Origin: Streptomyces sp. SN-593
GTDB lineage: Bacteria; Actinomycetota; Actinomycetes; Streptomycetales; Streptomycetaceae
Direction: 5' to 3'
NCBI RefSeq assembly: GCF_016756395.1
Contig: NZ_AP018365.1
Span: 5,397,001 to 5,461,000 of the forward strand
DNA length: 64,000 bases
Under the pieces are notes generated by a model. The model saw only the letters and a program-made list of their open reading frames with translations, was not told the DNA's origin and searched no databases. The position numbers and the translations under genes are program-made. Below are positions 40,761 to 49,214 of this stretch, one piece after another (position 1 is the stretch's first letter; every line of letters begins with the position of its first letter).

Positions 40761-42236
40761 ATGTTCTTCACGTATCTCCGGCGCGAGCTGCGCCGCCGGC
40801 GCAAGGCGGCGCTCGTGGTCGCGCTGGGCCTCGCGCTCGGCATCGGCCTCGTCATCACGGTCGACTCGGTCTCGTCCGGCATGGACCAGGCCCAGGGCAA
40901 GGTCCTCAAGTCGCTGTACGGCCTGGGCACCGACATGACGGTCACCAAGGCCGCACCCGCCTCGGGCACCGGCTCCACCACCCGGCCGAAGTTCAACTTC
41001 GACGCCAAGAGCGACGGCTCGTCGCAGAGCAGCGACCGGGTCACCGTGCAGGGCTTCCAGACCCTGGCCTCCTCGGTGGTCACGACCGTCGGCAAGCAGA
41101 AGAACGTGGCGACCGCGGTCGGCGGCCTCAACCTCCAGGTGCTGAAGATCAACGGCACCTTCACGCCCGGCCAGTTCCAGCAGAACAAGAGCAGCGGCAC
41201 CGGCGGCGGTGGCGGCGGCTTCGGCGGCGGCTCCGGCAGCAGCACGCCGCAGGGCCAGGTCCGGGGCGGCGGCGCCCAGTTCGACGCCAACAGCTACACG
41301 CTCTACGGCGTGGACGTGTCGAACCTCACGCTCGGCCCGCTGTCCTCCTCCAAGATCACCTCGGGCGCGACCTTCACCGCGTCGGACACCGACGCCAAGG
41401 TGATGGTCGCCGACTCCGCGTACGCCAAGCAGAACAAGCTCAAGGTCGGCTCCACCGTCACCGTCAAGAGCACCAAGTACAAGGTGATCGGAATCGCCAC
41501 CGCCGACAGCGGCGACGCGGCGGCCAACCTCTACCTGCCCCTGAAGCAGGCGCAGACCCTCGCCGCCTCGGCGAACAAGATCACCACGGTCTACGTCAAG
41601 GCGTCGGACTCCCAGCAGATTTCGGCCGTCAAGTCCGAGATCCAGAAGAACATCTCCGGCACCACCGTCACCACCTCCGCCGACCTCGCCTCCACGGTCT
41701 CCGGCTCGCTGTCCACGGCGTCCTCGCTGGCCAGCAACGTCGGCAAGTGGCTGTCCATCGCGGTGCTGATCGCCGCGTTCCTCGTCGCCGGCCTGCTCAC
41801 CTCCTCGGCGGTCAGCCGCCGGGTCCGCGAGTTCGGCACGCTCAAGGCGCTCGGCTGGAAGAGCGGCCGGGTCACCCGCCAGGTGATGGGCGAGGCCCTG
41901 GTCAACGGCCTGATCGGCGGTGCGCTCGGGATCGCGCTGGGCCTGGTCGGCGCCTTCGTCGTCACCGAGATCAGCCCCACGCTCAGCGCCCAGCTCGGCT
42001 CCTCCGCCGCGACCGGCGGCGGCACGGGCGGCCCCGGCGGGGGCGGCGGCTTCGGCGGCGGCGCCCGGCAGGCCGCGGCCAAGACCCTCGACGTCGCGCT
42101 GACCGCGCCGGTCAGCGCCGGCACCATCGTGCTGGCCGTCGGCCTCGCCATCGGCGGCGGCCTGATCGCCGGCGCGTTCGGCGGCTGGCGCGCGTCCCGG
42201 CTGCGCCCGGCCGACGCACTGCGCCGCGTCGAGTAG
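40761..42236 (+). CDS. MacB/FtsX-type ABC transporter permease
   Basis: 491 residues. Helix 1 near 18-38 after a basic stretch (RRELRRRRK), a large extracellular domain (about 40-320), then three helices near 330-355, 385-410 and 450-475 with the FtsX-type segment VSRRVREFGTLKALGWK. Two Gly-rich inserts occur, both containing GGGGGFGGG, near residues 146-160 and 418-435. It pairs with the ATPase at 42442. The MacB group exports peptides, lipids or drugs, or drives mechanotransmission; the cargo is unknown. ATG 40761 with GAGGAA at 40751. Confidence 0.88.
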   Translation: MFFTYLRRELRRRRKAALVVALGLALGIGLVITVDSVSSGMDQAQGKVLKSLYGLGTDMTVTKAAPASGTGSTTRPKFNFDAKSDGSSQSSDRVTVQGFQTLASSVVTTVGKQKNVATAVGGLNLQVLKINGTFTPGQFQQNKSSGTGGGGGGFGGGSGSSTPQGQVRGGGAQFDANSYTLYGVDVSNLTLGPLSSSKITSGATFTASDTDAKVMVADSAYAKQNKLKVGSTVTVKSTKYKVIGIATADSGDAAANLYLPLKQAQTLAASANKITTVYVKASDSQQISAVKSEIQKNISGTTVTTSADLASTVSGSLSTASSLASNVGKWLSIAVLIAAFLVAGLLTSSAVSRRVREFGTLKALGWKSGRVTRQVMGEALVNGLIGGALGIALGLVGAFVVTEISPTLSAQLGSSAATGGGTGGPGGGGGFGGGARQAAAKTLDVALTAPVSAGTIVLAVGLAIGGGLIAGAFGGWRASRLRPADALRRVE

Positions 42237-42307
42237 CGGGCGCCGCGACCGGCCGCCGCCCGTTCCTCCCCTGGCCGGGCGGCGGCCGGCCCGCGGTCGC
42301 CGTCACC

Positions 42308-42389
42308 CCGGCGCCCGTACGACCCGCACGACCTGGCCGCCCCGGCGCCGCACGACCCGGCCGCTCCGGCGCCGTACGACCCGGCGGCC
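42308..42389 (+). repeat. 24-bp tandem repeat between permease and ATPase genes
   Basis: CCGGCGCCGCACGACCCGGC type units of 24 bp stand in tandem at 42342-42365 and 42366-42389, with a diverged copy at 42308-42341. It lies in the 205-bp gap of the ABC operon. No gene or terminator is visible in the gap. Confidence 0.65.
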
Positions 42390-42441
42390 CCGGGGCCGCT
42401 CACCCCGCCGCACCTTCCCTTCCGCTTCCAGGAGTCCACCC

Positions 42442-43125
42442 ATGTACCAGCTCAACGGCGTGACCAAGAGCTACCGCCGGGGCAAGACGAGCGTCGACGC
42501 CCTGCGCGGCATCGACCTCTCCATCGCCGACGGCGACCAGGTCGTCATCCAAGGCCCGACCGGCGGCGGCAAGTCCACCCTGCTCCAGATGCTCGGCGGG
42601 CTCGACCGCCCCACCTCCGGTGTGATCGACTTCGACGGCACCGACCTGGCCAAGCTGAGCGAGGCGCGGCTGACCCGGGTCCGCTCGGAGAACATCGGCT
42701 TCATCTTCCAGAGCTTCAACCTGATCCCCACGCTCACCGCGCAGGAGAACGTGGAGACCGCGCTGGTGCCGCTCGGGGTCAAGCCCGCCGAGCGCCGCAC
42801 CCGGGCCGCGGCCGCCCTGGAGTCCGTCGGGCTCGGCGAGCGCCTGACCCACCTGCCCTCGGAGCTGTCCGGCGGCCAGCAGCAGCGCGTCGCCATCGCC
42901 CGGGCACTGGTCAAGGAGCCCAAGGTGCTGCTCGCCGACGAGCCCACCGGCAACCTCGACGAGAGCACCCGCGACGACATCATGGCGCTGCTCGAAGGGC
43001 TGTGGCGCGACCGCGGGCTGACGTTCATCCTGGTCACCCACGACTCCACGATCGCCAAGCGCGCGCCCCGGCTGGCCACCATCCGCAAGGGCACCCTGAC
43101 GGTGCGGGAGTCCACCAGGAAGTGA
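42442..43125 (+). CDS. ABC transporter ATP-binding protein (MacB/LolD type)
   Basis: 227 residues. Walker A GPTGGGKST near 37, Q-loop IFQSFNLIPTLTAQENV near 92, signature LSGGQQQRVAIARAL near 140, Walker B VLLADEPTGNLDE near 160, and H-loop VTHDS near 200. GLDRPTSGVI and EPTGNLD are typical of exporters paired with FtsX-like permeases. It follows the permease gene by 205 bp, with AGGAG before ATG 42442. Confidence 0.92.
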   Translation: MYQLNGVTKSYRRGKTSVDALRGIDLSIADGDQVVIQGPTGGGKSTLLQMLGGLDRPTSGVIDFDGTDLAKLSEARLTRVRSENIGFIFQSFNLIPTLTAQENVETALVPLGVKPAERRTRAAAALESVGLGERLTHLPSELSGGQQQRVAIARALVKEPKVLLADEPTGNLDESTRDDIMALLEGLWRDRGLTFILVTHDSTIAKRAPRLATIRKGTLTVRESTRK

Positions 43126-43233
43126 CGCCCGCTCCCCGGCCCGCCCCGCGCCCGGCCTCCGGGTGCCGCCCCGAGCCCTGACCCGTCGGCGCGGCGCCCT
43201 CCGAGGAGGCCGGGCGGCCCCGACCCCCTCGCC

Positions 43234-43266
43234 CCGCCCGTGCCCGGCTGCCTTGGGCACGGGCGG
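43234..43266. terminator. 12-bp-stem bidirectional terminator
   Basis: CCGCCCGTGCCC (43234-43245) pairs with GGGCACGGGCGG (43255-43266), loop nine bases, between the convergent ATPase (43125) and HxlR (43274) genes. Confidence 0.75.
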
Positions 43267-43273
43267 ACCGGTG

Positions 43274-43756
43274 CTATCCCGCCGCCCGCCCGGCGGCGCG
43301 CTCCTGCGCTTCGAGCAGTTCCTCGCCGTGCTCCCGCGTCCAGTCGCCCATCGCGCGCAGCGGGCCCTCCACCAGGCTGGCGCCGAGCGGCGTCAGGCCG
43401 TAGTCGACCCGGGGCGGCGCGGTGCGGAAGGCGCGGCGCTCGACCAGGCCGTTGGCCAGCAGGCGGCGCAGCGACTCGGTGAGCACCTTGTCGCTGATCC
43501 CGCCGGAGAGCGCCCGCAACCCCGCGCGGCGCAGCGGACCCTGGCTCAGCCCGGCGAGGATCACCGGGTCCCAGGTGTGCGCGAACAGCTCGGTGGCCGC
43601 GCGCAGCCGGCAGTCCACGAGCGTGCGCTCGCAGGAGGAGTCCCGCCCGGCGGGGGGCCGGGACGCCTCCGGGGCCGTGGCGGTCGCCGGGGCCGGGGCG
43701 GTGGCCGGTGCCGGGGTCGTGGCGGTGGCCGGCGGGCCGGCGTGCTCGTCGTCCAT
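43274..43756 (-). CDS. HxlR-family transcriptional regulator
   Basis: 160 residues. The first 38 are a Pro/Ala/Thr tail. The winged helix follows: FAHTWDPVILAGLSQGPLR, LSGGISDKVLTESLRRLLANGLVERR, and VDYGLTPLGASLVEGPLRAM. Cysteines at about 43 and 50 precede it; many HxlR members sense reactive species through a cysteine at this place. It is divergent from the NADP-binding oxidoreductase at 43913, its likely target. The 156-bp gap has TCCTACCGT and TCCTACGGT as near-repeats. Confidence 0.85.
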   Translation of the reverse strand: MDDEHAGPPATATTPAPATAPAPATATAPEASRPPAGRDSSCERTLVDCRLRAATELFAHTWDPVILAGLSQGPLRRAGLRALSGGISDKVLTESLRRLLANGLVERRAFRTAPPRVDYGLTPLGASLVEGPLRAMGDWTREHGEELLEAQERAAGRAAG

Positions 43757-43912
43757 GCTGCCTCCCCGTCCTTCCGCGGTTCCCCGCTCGATCCCCCGCC
43801 ATTCTCCCGTATCCGTTTCCTACCGTCCGGTGCGCGTCGGTTCTCCTACGGTGGCGGTCCCGCGGCGGCCGTCAGAGGCAGGGCCGCCGCCCACACTTTC
43901 GGGAGCGACACC

Positions 43913-44599
43913 ATGAGGATCGGGATTCTCGGCACCGGCGCCCTGGCGGCGTCCCTCGGCGGGGCCTGGGTACGGGCCGGGCACGACGTGCTGGTCGGCG
44001 GCCGTTCACCGGAGAAGGCGGCGGCCGCCGCGGCGGCGATGGGCGGCGGCGCGGGCGGCGGCAGCGCGCGAGCCGCCGCCGCCCCGGGCGAGGCCGTCGC
44101 CGGGCGGGACGCGGTGCTGCTCGCCGTCTCCTGGGCCGGGGTGCCCGACATCCTGCGCGCGGCGGGCGCGGCGGGCGGGGCGCTGGCCGGCACCGTGCTG
44201 GTCGACCCGGTCAACGCGGTGGACCACGGCGTCGGCGAGCACCTCCTGACCGACGGCCGCGCCGCCGCCGAGCACATCGCGGACCTCGCGCCGGGCGCGC
44301 ACGTGGTCAAGGCGTTCCACCTCTTCCCCGCCGCCCGGTGGTCGGCGGCCGCCGCTTCGCCCACCGGACCGGCCGGCGGGCAGGTCACGGTGCCGCTCGC
44401 GGGTGACGACGAGGCGGCGCTGCGCACGGTCGGCGCCCTGGTGGCCGACGCCGGCGCGCGGCCGGTCACGGTCGGGCCGCTGCGCCGCGCCCGTCAACTG
44501 GAGGAGGCCGCCGGCCTGGTGATCGCCCTGGTCTTCGCCGGGCACGACCCGGGCGCGGTGGTCCCGCACGTGCCGGCCCGCGCGGCCGCGCGGGCCTGA
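43913..44599 (+). CDS. NADPH-dependent F420 reductase-like oxidoreductase
   Basis: 228 residues. Nucleotide-binding MRIGILGTGALAASLGGAWVRAGHDVLVGGRSPEKA at the start (first part is the Gly-rich loop, and the Arg after GG favours NADPH), DAVLLAVSWAGVPDIL near 65, LVDPVNAVDHGVG near 95, and VVKAFHLFP near 130. It resembles F420:NADP oxidoreductases and the related reductases paired with HxlR or TetR regulators. GGGAG at 43901 precedes ATG 43913. Confidence 0.83.
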   Translation: MRIGILGTGALAASLGGAWVRAGHDVLVGGRSPEKAAAAAAAMGGGAGGGSARAAAAPGEAVAGRDAVLLAVSWAGVPDILRAAGAAGGALAGTVLVDPVNAVDHGVGEHLLTDGRAAAEHIADLAPGAHVVKAFHLFPAARWSAAAASPTGPAGGQVTVPLAGDDEAALRTVGALVADAGARPVTVGPLRRARQLEEAAGLVIALVFAGHDPGAVVPHVPARAAARA

Positions 44600-44693
44600 G
44601 CGGGCGGCGACCCGGGCAGGCGGGTCCCGGCCCGCGGGCCGGCGGTCTGCGTCGTCCAGCGGGGGGCGGTGCCCGGCGGCTACGCTCGGCGGC

Positions 44694-45860
44694 ATGAACG
44701 ATAGCCCTCACCCCCCGCGTGCACACCAGCACTTCGAGACCCTGGCGATCCACGCCGGCCAACCGGCCGACGAGCAGACCGGTGCGGTGGTCACCCCCAT
44801 CTACCAGGTGTCCACGTACAAGCAGGACGGCGTCGGCGGCCTGCGCGGCGGATACGAGTACAGCCGGTCGGCCAACCCGACCCGGACCGCACTCGAACAG
44901 AACCTCGCCGCCCTCGAAGGCGGCAGCCGCGGCCTCGCCTTCGCGTCCGGCCTGGCCGCGGAGGACTGCCTGCTGCGCACGCTGCTCACCCCCGGCGACC
45001 ACGTGGTCATCCCCGACGACGCCTACGGCGGCACCTTCCGGCTCTTCTCGAAGGTCGCCGAGCGGTGGGGCGTGAAGTGGTCGGTCGCCGACACCTCCGA
45101 CGTGCAGGCGGTGCGCGACGCCCTGCGGCCGGAGACCAAGGCCGTCTGGGTGGAGACGCCGTCGAACCCGCTGCTCGGCATCACCGACATCGCCGCGCTC
45201 GCCGGGGTGGCCCGGCAGGCCGGGGTGCGGCTCGTGGTCGACAACACCTTCGCCAGCCCCTACCTCCAGCAGCCGCTGGCGCTGGGCGCGGACGTGGTGG
45301 TGCACTCCACGACCAAGTACATGGGCGGGCACTCCGACGTGGTCGGCGGCGCGCTGGTGACCTCCGACGCCGCGCTCGGCGAGGAGTTGGCGTACCACCA
45401 GAACGCGATGGGCGCCGTCGCCGGGCCGTTCGACGCGTGGCTGGTCCTGCGCGGCATCAAGACGCTCGCGGTGCGGATGGACCGGCACAGCGCGAACGCC
45501 GGGCGGATCGCGGAGATGCTGGCGGGCCACGCCGAGGTCACCCGGGTTCACTATCCCGGGCTCGCCTCGCACCCCGGGCACGAGATCGCGGCGAAGCAGA
45601 TGCGGGGCTTCGGCGGGATGGTGTCCTTCCAGGTGGCCGGCGGCGAGGAGGCGGCGGTCGCCGTCTGCGACCGTGCCCGGCTCTTCACCCTGGGGGAGTC
45701 GCTGGGCGGGGTGGAGTCCCTCATCGAGCACCCCGGGCGCATGACGCACGCGTCCGCCGCGGGGTCGGCGCTGGAGGTGCCGGCGGACCTCGTCCGCATC
45801 TCGGTCGGCATCGAGGCCGTCGACGACCTCGTCGAGGACCTGCGCCAGGCGCTCGGCTGA
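44694..45860 (+). CDS. cystathionine gamma-lyase/gamma-synthase
   Basis: 388 residues, Cys/Met metabolism PLP family. TLAIHAGQPADEQTGAVVTP near 17, YSRSANPTRTALE near 56, FASGLAAED near 82, the PLP lysine in HSTTKYMGGHSDV near 205, and LGESLGGVESLIEHPGRMTHA near 325. Sequence cannot separate gamma-lyase from gamma-synthase; the SCO4958 equivalent is annotated as either. Involved in conversion between methionine and cysteine. ATG 44694. Confidence 0.9.
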   Translation: MNDSPHPPRAHQHFETLAIHAGQPADEQTGAVVTPIYQVSTYKQDGVGGLRGGYEYSRSANPTRTALEQNLAALEGGSRGLAFASGLAAEDCLLRTLLTPGDHVVIPDDAYGGTFRLFSKVAERWGVKWSVADTSDVQAVRDALRPETKAVWVETPSNPLLGITDIAALAGVARQAGVRLVVDNTFASPYLQQPLALGADVVVHSTTKYMGGHSDVVGGALVTSDAALGEELAYHQNAMGAVAGPFDAWLVLRGIKTLAVRMDRHSANAGRIAEMLAGHAEVTRVHYPGLASHPGHEIAAKQMRGFGGMVSFQVAGGEEAAVAVCDRARLFTLGESLGGVESLIEHPGRMTHASAAGSALEVPADLVRISVGIEAVDDLVEDLRQALG

Positions 45861-45981
45861 CCTGCCCGCCAGCCCCTCCGGGCCGCCCGTCCGGCCGGCG
45901 GCGGACCGTACGATCCGGCGTGCCCGGTCGCGCGGTTCCGCCCGCCGGGCAAGTGTGGGCGCGGCCGGTTCCGCCCCGGGC

Positions 45982-46238
45982 GTGCGGGCGCGGTCGGCCC
46001 ACCGCCCGGGCGTGCGGGCGCGGCCGGGCCCACCCGCGACCGGCGGGCGGTTCGCGTGCCGCTTCGGCCCGGTTCCCGGGGCGGCACCGTGCGGCCGGGC
46101 CCCGTCCGCCCCGATGGTGCGGGCGCGGTCGGCCCACCGCCCGGGCGTGCGGGCGCGGCCGGGCCCACCCGCGACCGGCGGGCGGTTCGCGTGCCGCTTC
46201 GGCCCGGTTCCCGGGGCGGCACCGTGCGGCCGGGCCCC
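45982..46238 (+). repeat. 122-bp perfect direct repeat
   Basis: Bases 45982-46103 and 46117-46238 are identical, period 135 bp. The unit begins GTGCGGGCGCGGTCGGCCCA and has smaller internal repeats of GCGTGCGGGCGCGG. It fills most of the 439-bp gap 45861-46299 between convergent genes; no gene is seen there. Perfect identity implies a recent duplication or continuing conversion. Confidence 0.9.
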
Positions 46239-46299
46239 ACCACAGGCGGCCGGCCCCCGGCCGTCAGCACCGGCCGTCAGCACCGGCCGGCCCGGAGGG

Positions 46300-46506
46300 T
46301 CAGGCCAGCAGGACCGCCGCCGCGAGGGCGGCGGCGAGCAGCGCGGCGCCGAGCGCGTAGCGCAGGACGCGCCGCCGCCGCAGGAGCCCGCGGCCGCGGA
46401 GGGCGGCGCGCTCGGCGAGGTCGGGCGGCACCGCCGGGTGCGGGGTGTCCAGGAGCCGCCGCACCTCGGCCTCCCGCCGGTTCGGCGGCCGGCCGCCGGC
46501 ACTCAC
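46300..46506 (-). CDS. 68-residue single-helix membrane protein coupled to a sigma factor
   Basis: GTG 46506 overlaps the stop of the sigma-factor gene (GTGA). The N-terminal 45 residues are cytoplasmic in character (RREAEVRRLLDTPHPAVPPD, LAERAALRGRGLLRRRR), followed by a single C-terminal hydrophobic helix (YALGAALLAAALAAAVLLA) that ends the protein. No anti-sigma zinc motif is present. Translational coupling to an ECF-like factor and membrane anchoring make a sigma-factor regulator plausible, but this is inference. Confidence 0.7.
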   Translation of the reverse strand: MSAGGRPPNRREAEVRRLLDTPHPAVPPDLAERAALRGRGLLRRRRVLRYALGAALLAAALAAAVLLA

Positions 46507-46970
46507 CGGGCGGCCGTCCGGGCGGCGGCGGTCGCGCGGCCCGGTCCGCTGCGCAGCCGTGCCCCGCCGAGCGCGGCGATCGCCGCGACCCGCTCGCAGG
46601 CCATCCCGAGCACCGCCGCGGTCTGCTCCTCCCCGATCCCCTCGAAGTACCGCATGGTCACGACCAGCCGCTGGCGCGCGGTCAGCCCGTCGAGAGGGCC
46701 GCCGCGCGGGCGCCGCCACGGCCGGTAGGCGTAGCGCACGAACAACTCGGCGCGGGCCCGGTCGTAGGGGTCGTCGCCCTCCAGCCCCGGCCAGTCGGCG
46801 TAGAGCCGGGCGAGCGCGGCGGTGAGCAGCCGGTCGGCTTCGGCCGGGTCGCCGGTCAGCAGCACCGCGGAGTGCAGCAGCCGTCCGCCCGCGCCCGCGA
46901 CGAACGCCGCGAACTCGGCGTCCCTGCGGGCCTCGTCAGCCGCCCGGCGGTTGCCACCTGGGGTTGCCAC
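46503..46970 (-). CDS. degenerate SigE-type ECF sigma factor
   Basis: 155 residues. A region-2-like part (FAAFVAGAGGRLLHSAVLLT to ALARLYADWPGL) and a region-4-like part (LDGLTARQRLVVTMRYFEGI, EEQTAAVLGMACERVAAI) resemble Streptomyces SigE-family factors, but the region 2.4 and 4.2 DNA-contacting segments are short and poorly conserved. It may be an inactive or specialised paralogue. GTG 46970 is chosen; GTG 46988 is in frame, and neither has a strong ribosome site. Followed by an overlapping membrane-protein gene. Confidence 0.7.
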   Translation of the reverse strand: MATPGGNRRAADEARRDAEFAAFVAGAGGRLLHSAVLLTGDPAEADRLLTAALARLYADWPGLEGDDPYDRARAELFVRYAYRPWRRPRGGPLDGLTARQRLVVTMRYFEGIGEEQTAAVLGMACERVAAIAALGGARLRSGPGRATAAARTAAR

Positions 46971-47052
46971 GCGGCCATGGGACGGCACGCGCGGGGGCGT
47001 GGTCAAGACCTGTGCGCACCCTGTGGCCCTCCCCGGGCCCCGGGGCGCGCGC

Positions 47053-47562
47053 TCAGCGGCCGACCGCACCCTCGTCGCGGTCCGCCTCGCGCTGCCCGAG
47101 CCCGGAGTGCCACTCGGCGAGCGCGATGTTGAAGCGGCCCAGCAGTTCGGTGAACAGCTCCCGCTCCTGCGTCGACCAGTCCTCGGTGACCTTGGCCATC
47201 AGCTGCCGCCGGGAGTCGCGTACCTCGCCGAGCCGTCCGCGGCCGCGCGGGGACAGCGCGAGGACGACCGCCCGCCCGTCCTCGGGGTGCGAGGTGCGCT
47301 TGACCAGGCCGGTGTCCACCAGCGGCGCGACCTGGCGGGTGACGGTCGAGGAGTCGATGCCCATCGCCTCGGCGAGGGCCTTGACGCCCATCGGACCCTC
47401 GTGGTCGAGCCGGTTGAGCAGGAGGTAGGCGGCGCGGTCCATGGAGTTGCGGGCCCTGCCGACACCGCCGAGCCGGGTCTGTTCGGCACGGCGGGCGAAG
47501 AGGGCGACCTGGTGCTGGAGGCTCTCGAGGAGTTCGGTCGAGGTCTCCGGAGGGTTGGACAT
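47053..47562 (-). CDS. MarR-family transcriptional regulator
   Basis: 169 residues. Winged helix near 55-115: GPMGVKALAEAMGIDSSTVTRQVAPLVDTGLVKR with the wing HPEDGRAVVLALSPRGRGRL. N- and C-terminal helices form the dimer interface. Ligand unknown. ATG 47562. It is transcribed away from threonine dehydratase, with 203 bp between starts, and 82 bp upstream of the sigma-factor gene on the same strand. Confidence 0.87.
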   Translation of the reverse strand: MSNPPETSTELLESLQHQVALFARRAEQTRLGGVGRARNSMDRAAYLLLNRLDHEGPMGVKALAEAMGIDSSTVTRQVAPLVDTGLVKRTSHPEDGRAVVLALSPRGRGRLGEVRDSRRQLMAKVTEDWSTQERELFTELLGRFNIALAEWHSGLGQREADRDEGAVGR

Positions 47563-47765
47563 GACCTTCAAGCTCGCGTTCTGTCGGTTCGGTGGGTGCG
47601 CCGGGGCGGAAGCCCGGTCGCGGGCCGGGCAGGCGGCGGTACGGCGCCGGGACGGCGGGAAGTTGGGAGAAGAGTACGCGGCCTCGGAGACCACCGGGAG
47701 CCCTCGCCGACTTCGCGTGCGAACGGTTGGCCGGGTTCGCCGGGCCGGACTGCGAGACTGGCCCC

Positions 47766-48986
47766 ATGGACAACACGCGGTTCCAGCCGATCACCCTGGA
47801 CGACGTGCGCGGGGCGCACAAGATGCTCTCCGGGGTCGCGCGGATCACCGCCATGGAGACCTCCCGCCACCTGTCGTCGCTGGTCGGGGCACCGGTGCAC
47901 CTGAAGTGCGAGAACCTCCAGCGCACCGGGTCGTTCAAGATCCGCGGCGCGTACGTGCGCATCGCCGGGCTCCGTCCCGAGGAGCGGGCGGCCGGTGTGG
48001 TGGCCGCGAGCGCCGGCAACCACGCGCAGGGGGTCGCGCTCGCCGCCTCGCTGCTCGGGGTGCGCTCGACCGTGTTCATGCCGGTGGGCGCCCCGCTGCC
48101 CAAGGTCGCCGCGACCCGCGACTACGGCGCCGAGGTCCGGCTGCACGGCACGGTCGTGGACGAGACGCTGCGGGCGGCGATCGCGTACGCGGAGTCGACC
48201 GGCGCGGTCTTCATCCACCCCTTCGACCACCCGGACATCATCGCCGGCCAGGGGACGGTGGGCCTGGAGGTGCTGGAGCAGTGCCCCGAGGTGCGGACCG
48301 TGCTGGTCGGCGTCGGCGGCGGCGGGCTGCTGGCGGGGATGGCGGTGGCGATCAAGGCGCTGCGACCGGACGTGCGGGTGGTCGGGGTGCAGGCGGCGGG
48401 CGCGGCGGCGTACCCGCCCTCGCTCGCGGCGGGGCGGCCGCTGGCGCTGGGGTCGGTGGCGACCATGGCCGACGGCATCATGGTCGGCCGCCCCGGGGAC
48501 GTGCCGTTCGCGGTGGTCCGGGACCTGGTCGACGACGTGGTGACGGTCTCCGAGGACGCCCTGTCGTCCGCGCTGCTGCTCTGCCTGGAGCGGGCGAAGC
48601 TCGTGGTGGAGCCGGCCGGGGCGAGTTCGGTGGCCGCGCTGCTGGCGTCGCCGCGGTCGTTCGAGGGCCCGGTGGTGGCGGTGCTGTCCGGCGGGAACGT
48701 CGACCCGCTGCTGATGCAGCGCATCCTGCGGCACGGCATGTCGGCGGCCGGGCGCTACCTGTCGCTGCGGCTGCGGCTCACCGACCGGCCGGGCGCGCTG
48801 GCCGGGCTGCTGGCCATGCTGTCGGCGGCCGACGCCAACGTGCTCGACATCAGCCACATGCGCACCGACCCCCGGCTCGGGCTCACCGAGGCGGAGGTGG
48901 AGGTCCACCTGGAGACCAAGGGGCCGGAGCACCGCGCGGCGGTGTCGGCGGCGCTGGAGGACGCCGGCTACACAGTGATCGGCTGA
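47766..48986 (+). CDS. ilvA: threonine dehydratase
   Basis: 406 residues, PLP fold type II. PLP lysine in RTGSFKIRGAYVRI near 60, ASAGNHAQGVALA near 85, phosphate loop VGVGGGGLLAGMAVA near 183, and SGGNVDPLL near 315. A C-terminal ACT domain (LRLRLTDRPGALAGLLAMLS) spans about 330-406, as in the short catabolic/biosynthetic form. It converts threonine to 2-oxobutanoate, a precursor of isoleucine and of propionyl-CoA, which links to the carboxylase genes. ATG 47766. Confidence 0.92.
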   Translation: MDNTRFQPITLDDVRGAHKMLSGVARITAMETSRHLSSLVGAPVHLKCENLQRTGSFKIRGAYVRIAGLRPEERAAGVVAASAGNHAQGVALAASLLGVRSTVFMPVGAPLPKVAATRDYGAEVRLHGTVVDETLRAAIAYAESTGAVFIHPFDHPDIIAGQGTVGLEVLEQCPEVRTVLVGVGGGGLLAGMAVAIKALRPDVRVVGVQAAGAAAYPPSLAAGRPLALGSVATMADGIMVGRPGDVPFAVVRDLVDDVVTVSEDALSSALLLCLERAKLVVEPAGASSVAALLASPRSFEGPVVAVLSGGNVDPLLMQRILRHGMSAAGRYLSLRLRLTDRPGALAGLLAMLSAADANVLDISHMRTDPRLGLTEAEVEVHLETKGPEHRAAVSAALEDAGYTVIG

Positions 48987-49016
48987 CCCGTCGACCGACC
49001 CGCCGGAAAACCTGTT

Positions 49017-49034
49017 GACGCGATATATCGCGTC
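49017..49034. promoter_or_regulatory. 18-bp perfect palindrome over the DrrAB promoter
   Basis: GACGCGATATATCGCGTC is a perfect palindrome. It overlaps TTGACG (49015-49020), a good -35 hexamer, with CATGCT (49038-49043) 17 bp further as a possible -10. AT-centred sites of this kind are used by PadR- and TetR-type repressors of ABC exporters. The exporter start is at 49215, so the leader would be about 165 bases. No repressor gene adjoins it. Confidence 0.75.
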
Positions 49035-49214
49035 TGGCATGCTCGCGGACCATCGCGGGGGTGCCGGCCGGCCGATGAGTTCCGGTCGGCGCACCGGTCG
49101 AACGGGGACGAGGAGCGGGCCCGGCCGCGCGCACGGCCGCCGGGCACCGCGATCCGTGCGCCCCGGGCCGCCCCGCGGACGCGTACACACGGACAACCGA
49201 CGGGAGCGAACGAC

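Noticed and set aside
42308..42389. Possible CRISPR-like array
   Set aside because: Units are adjacent without spacers, only two or three copies exist, and no cas gene is near. It is a simple tandem repeat.
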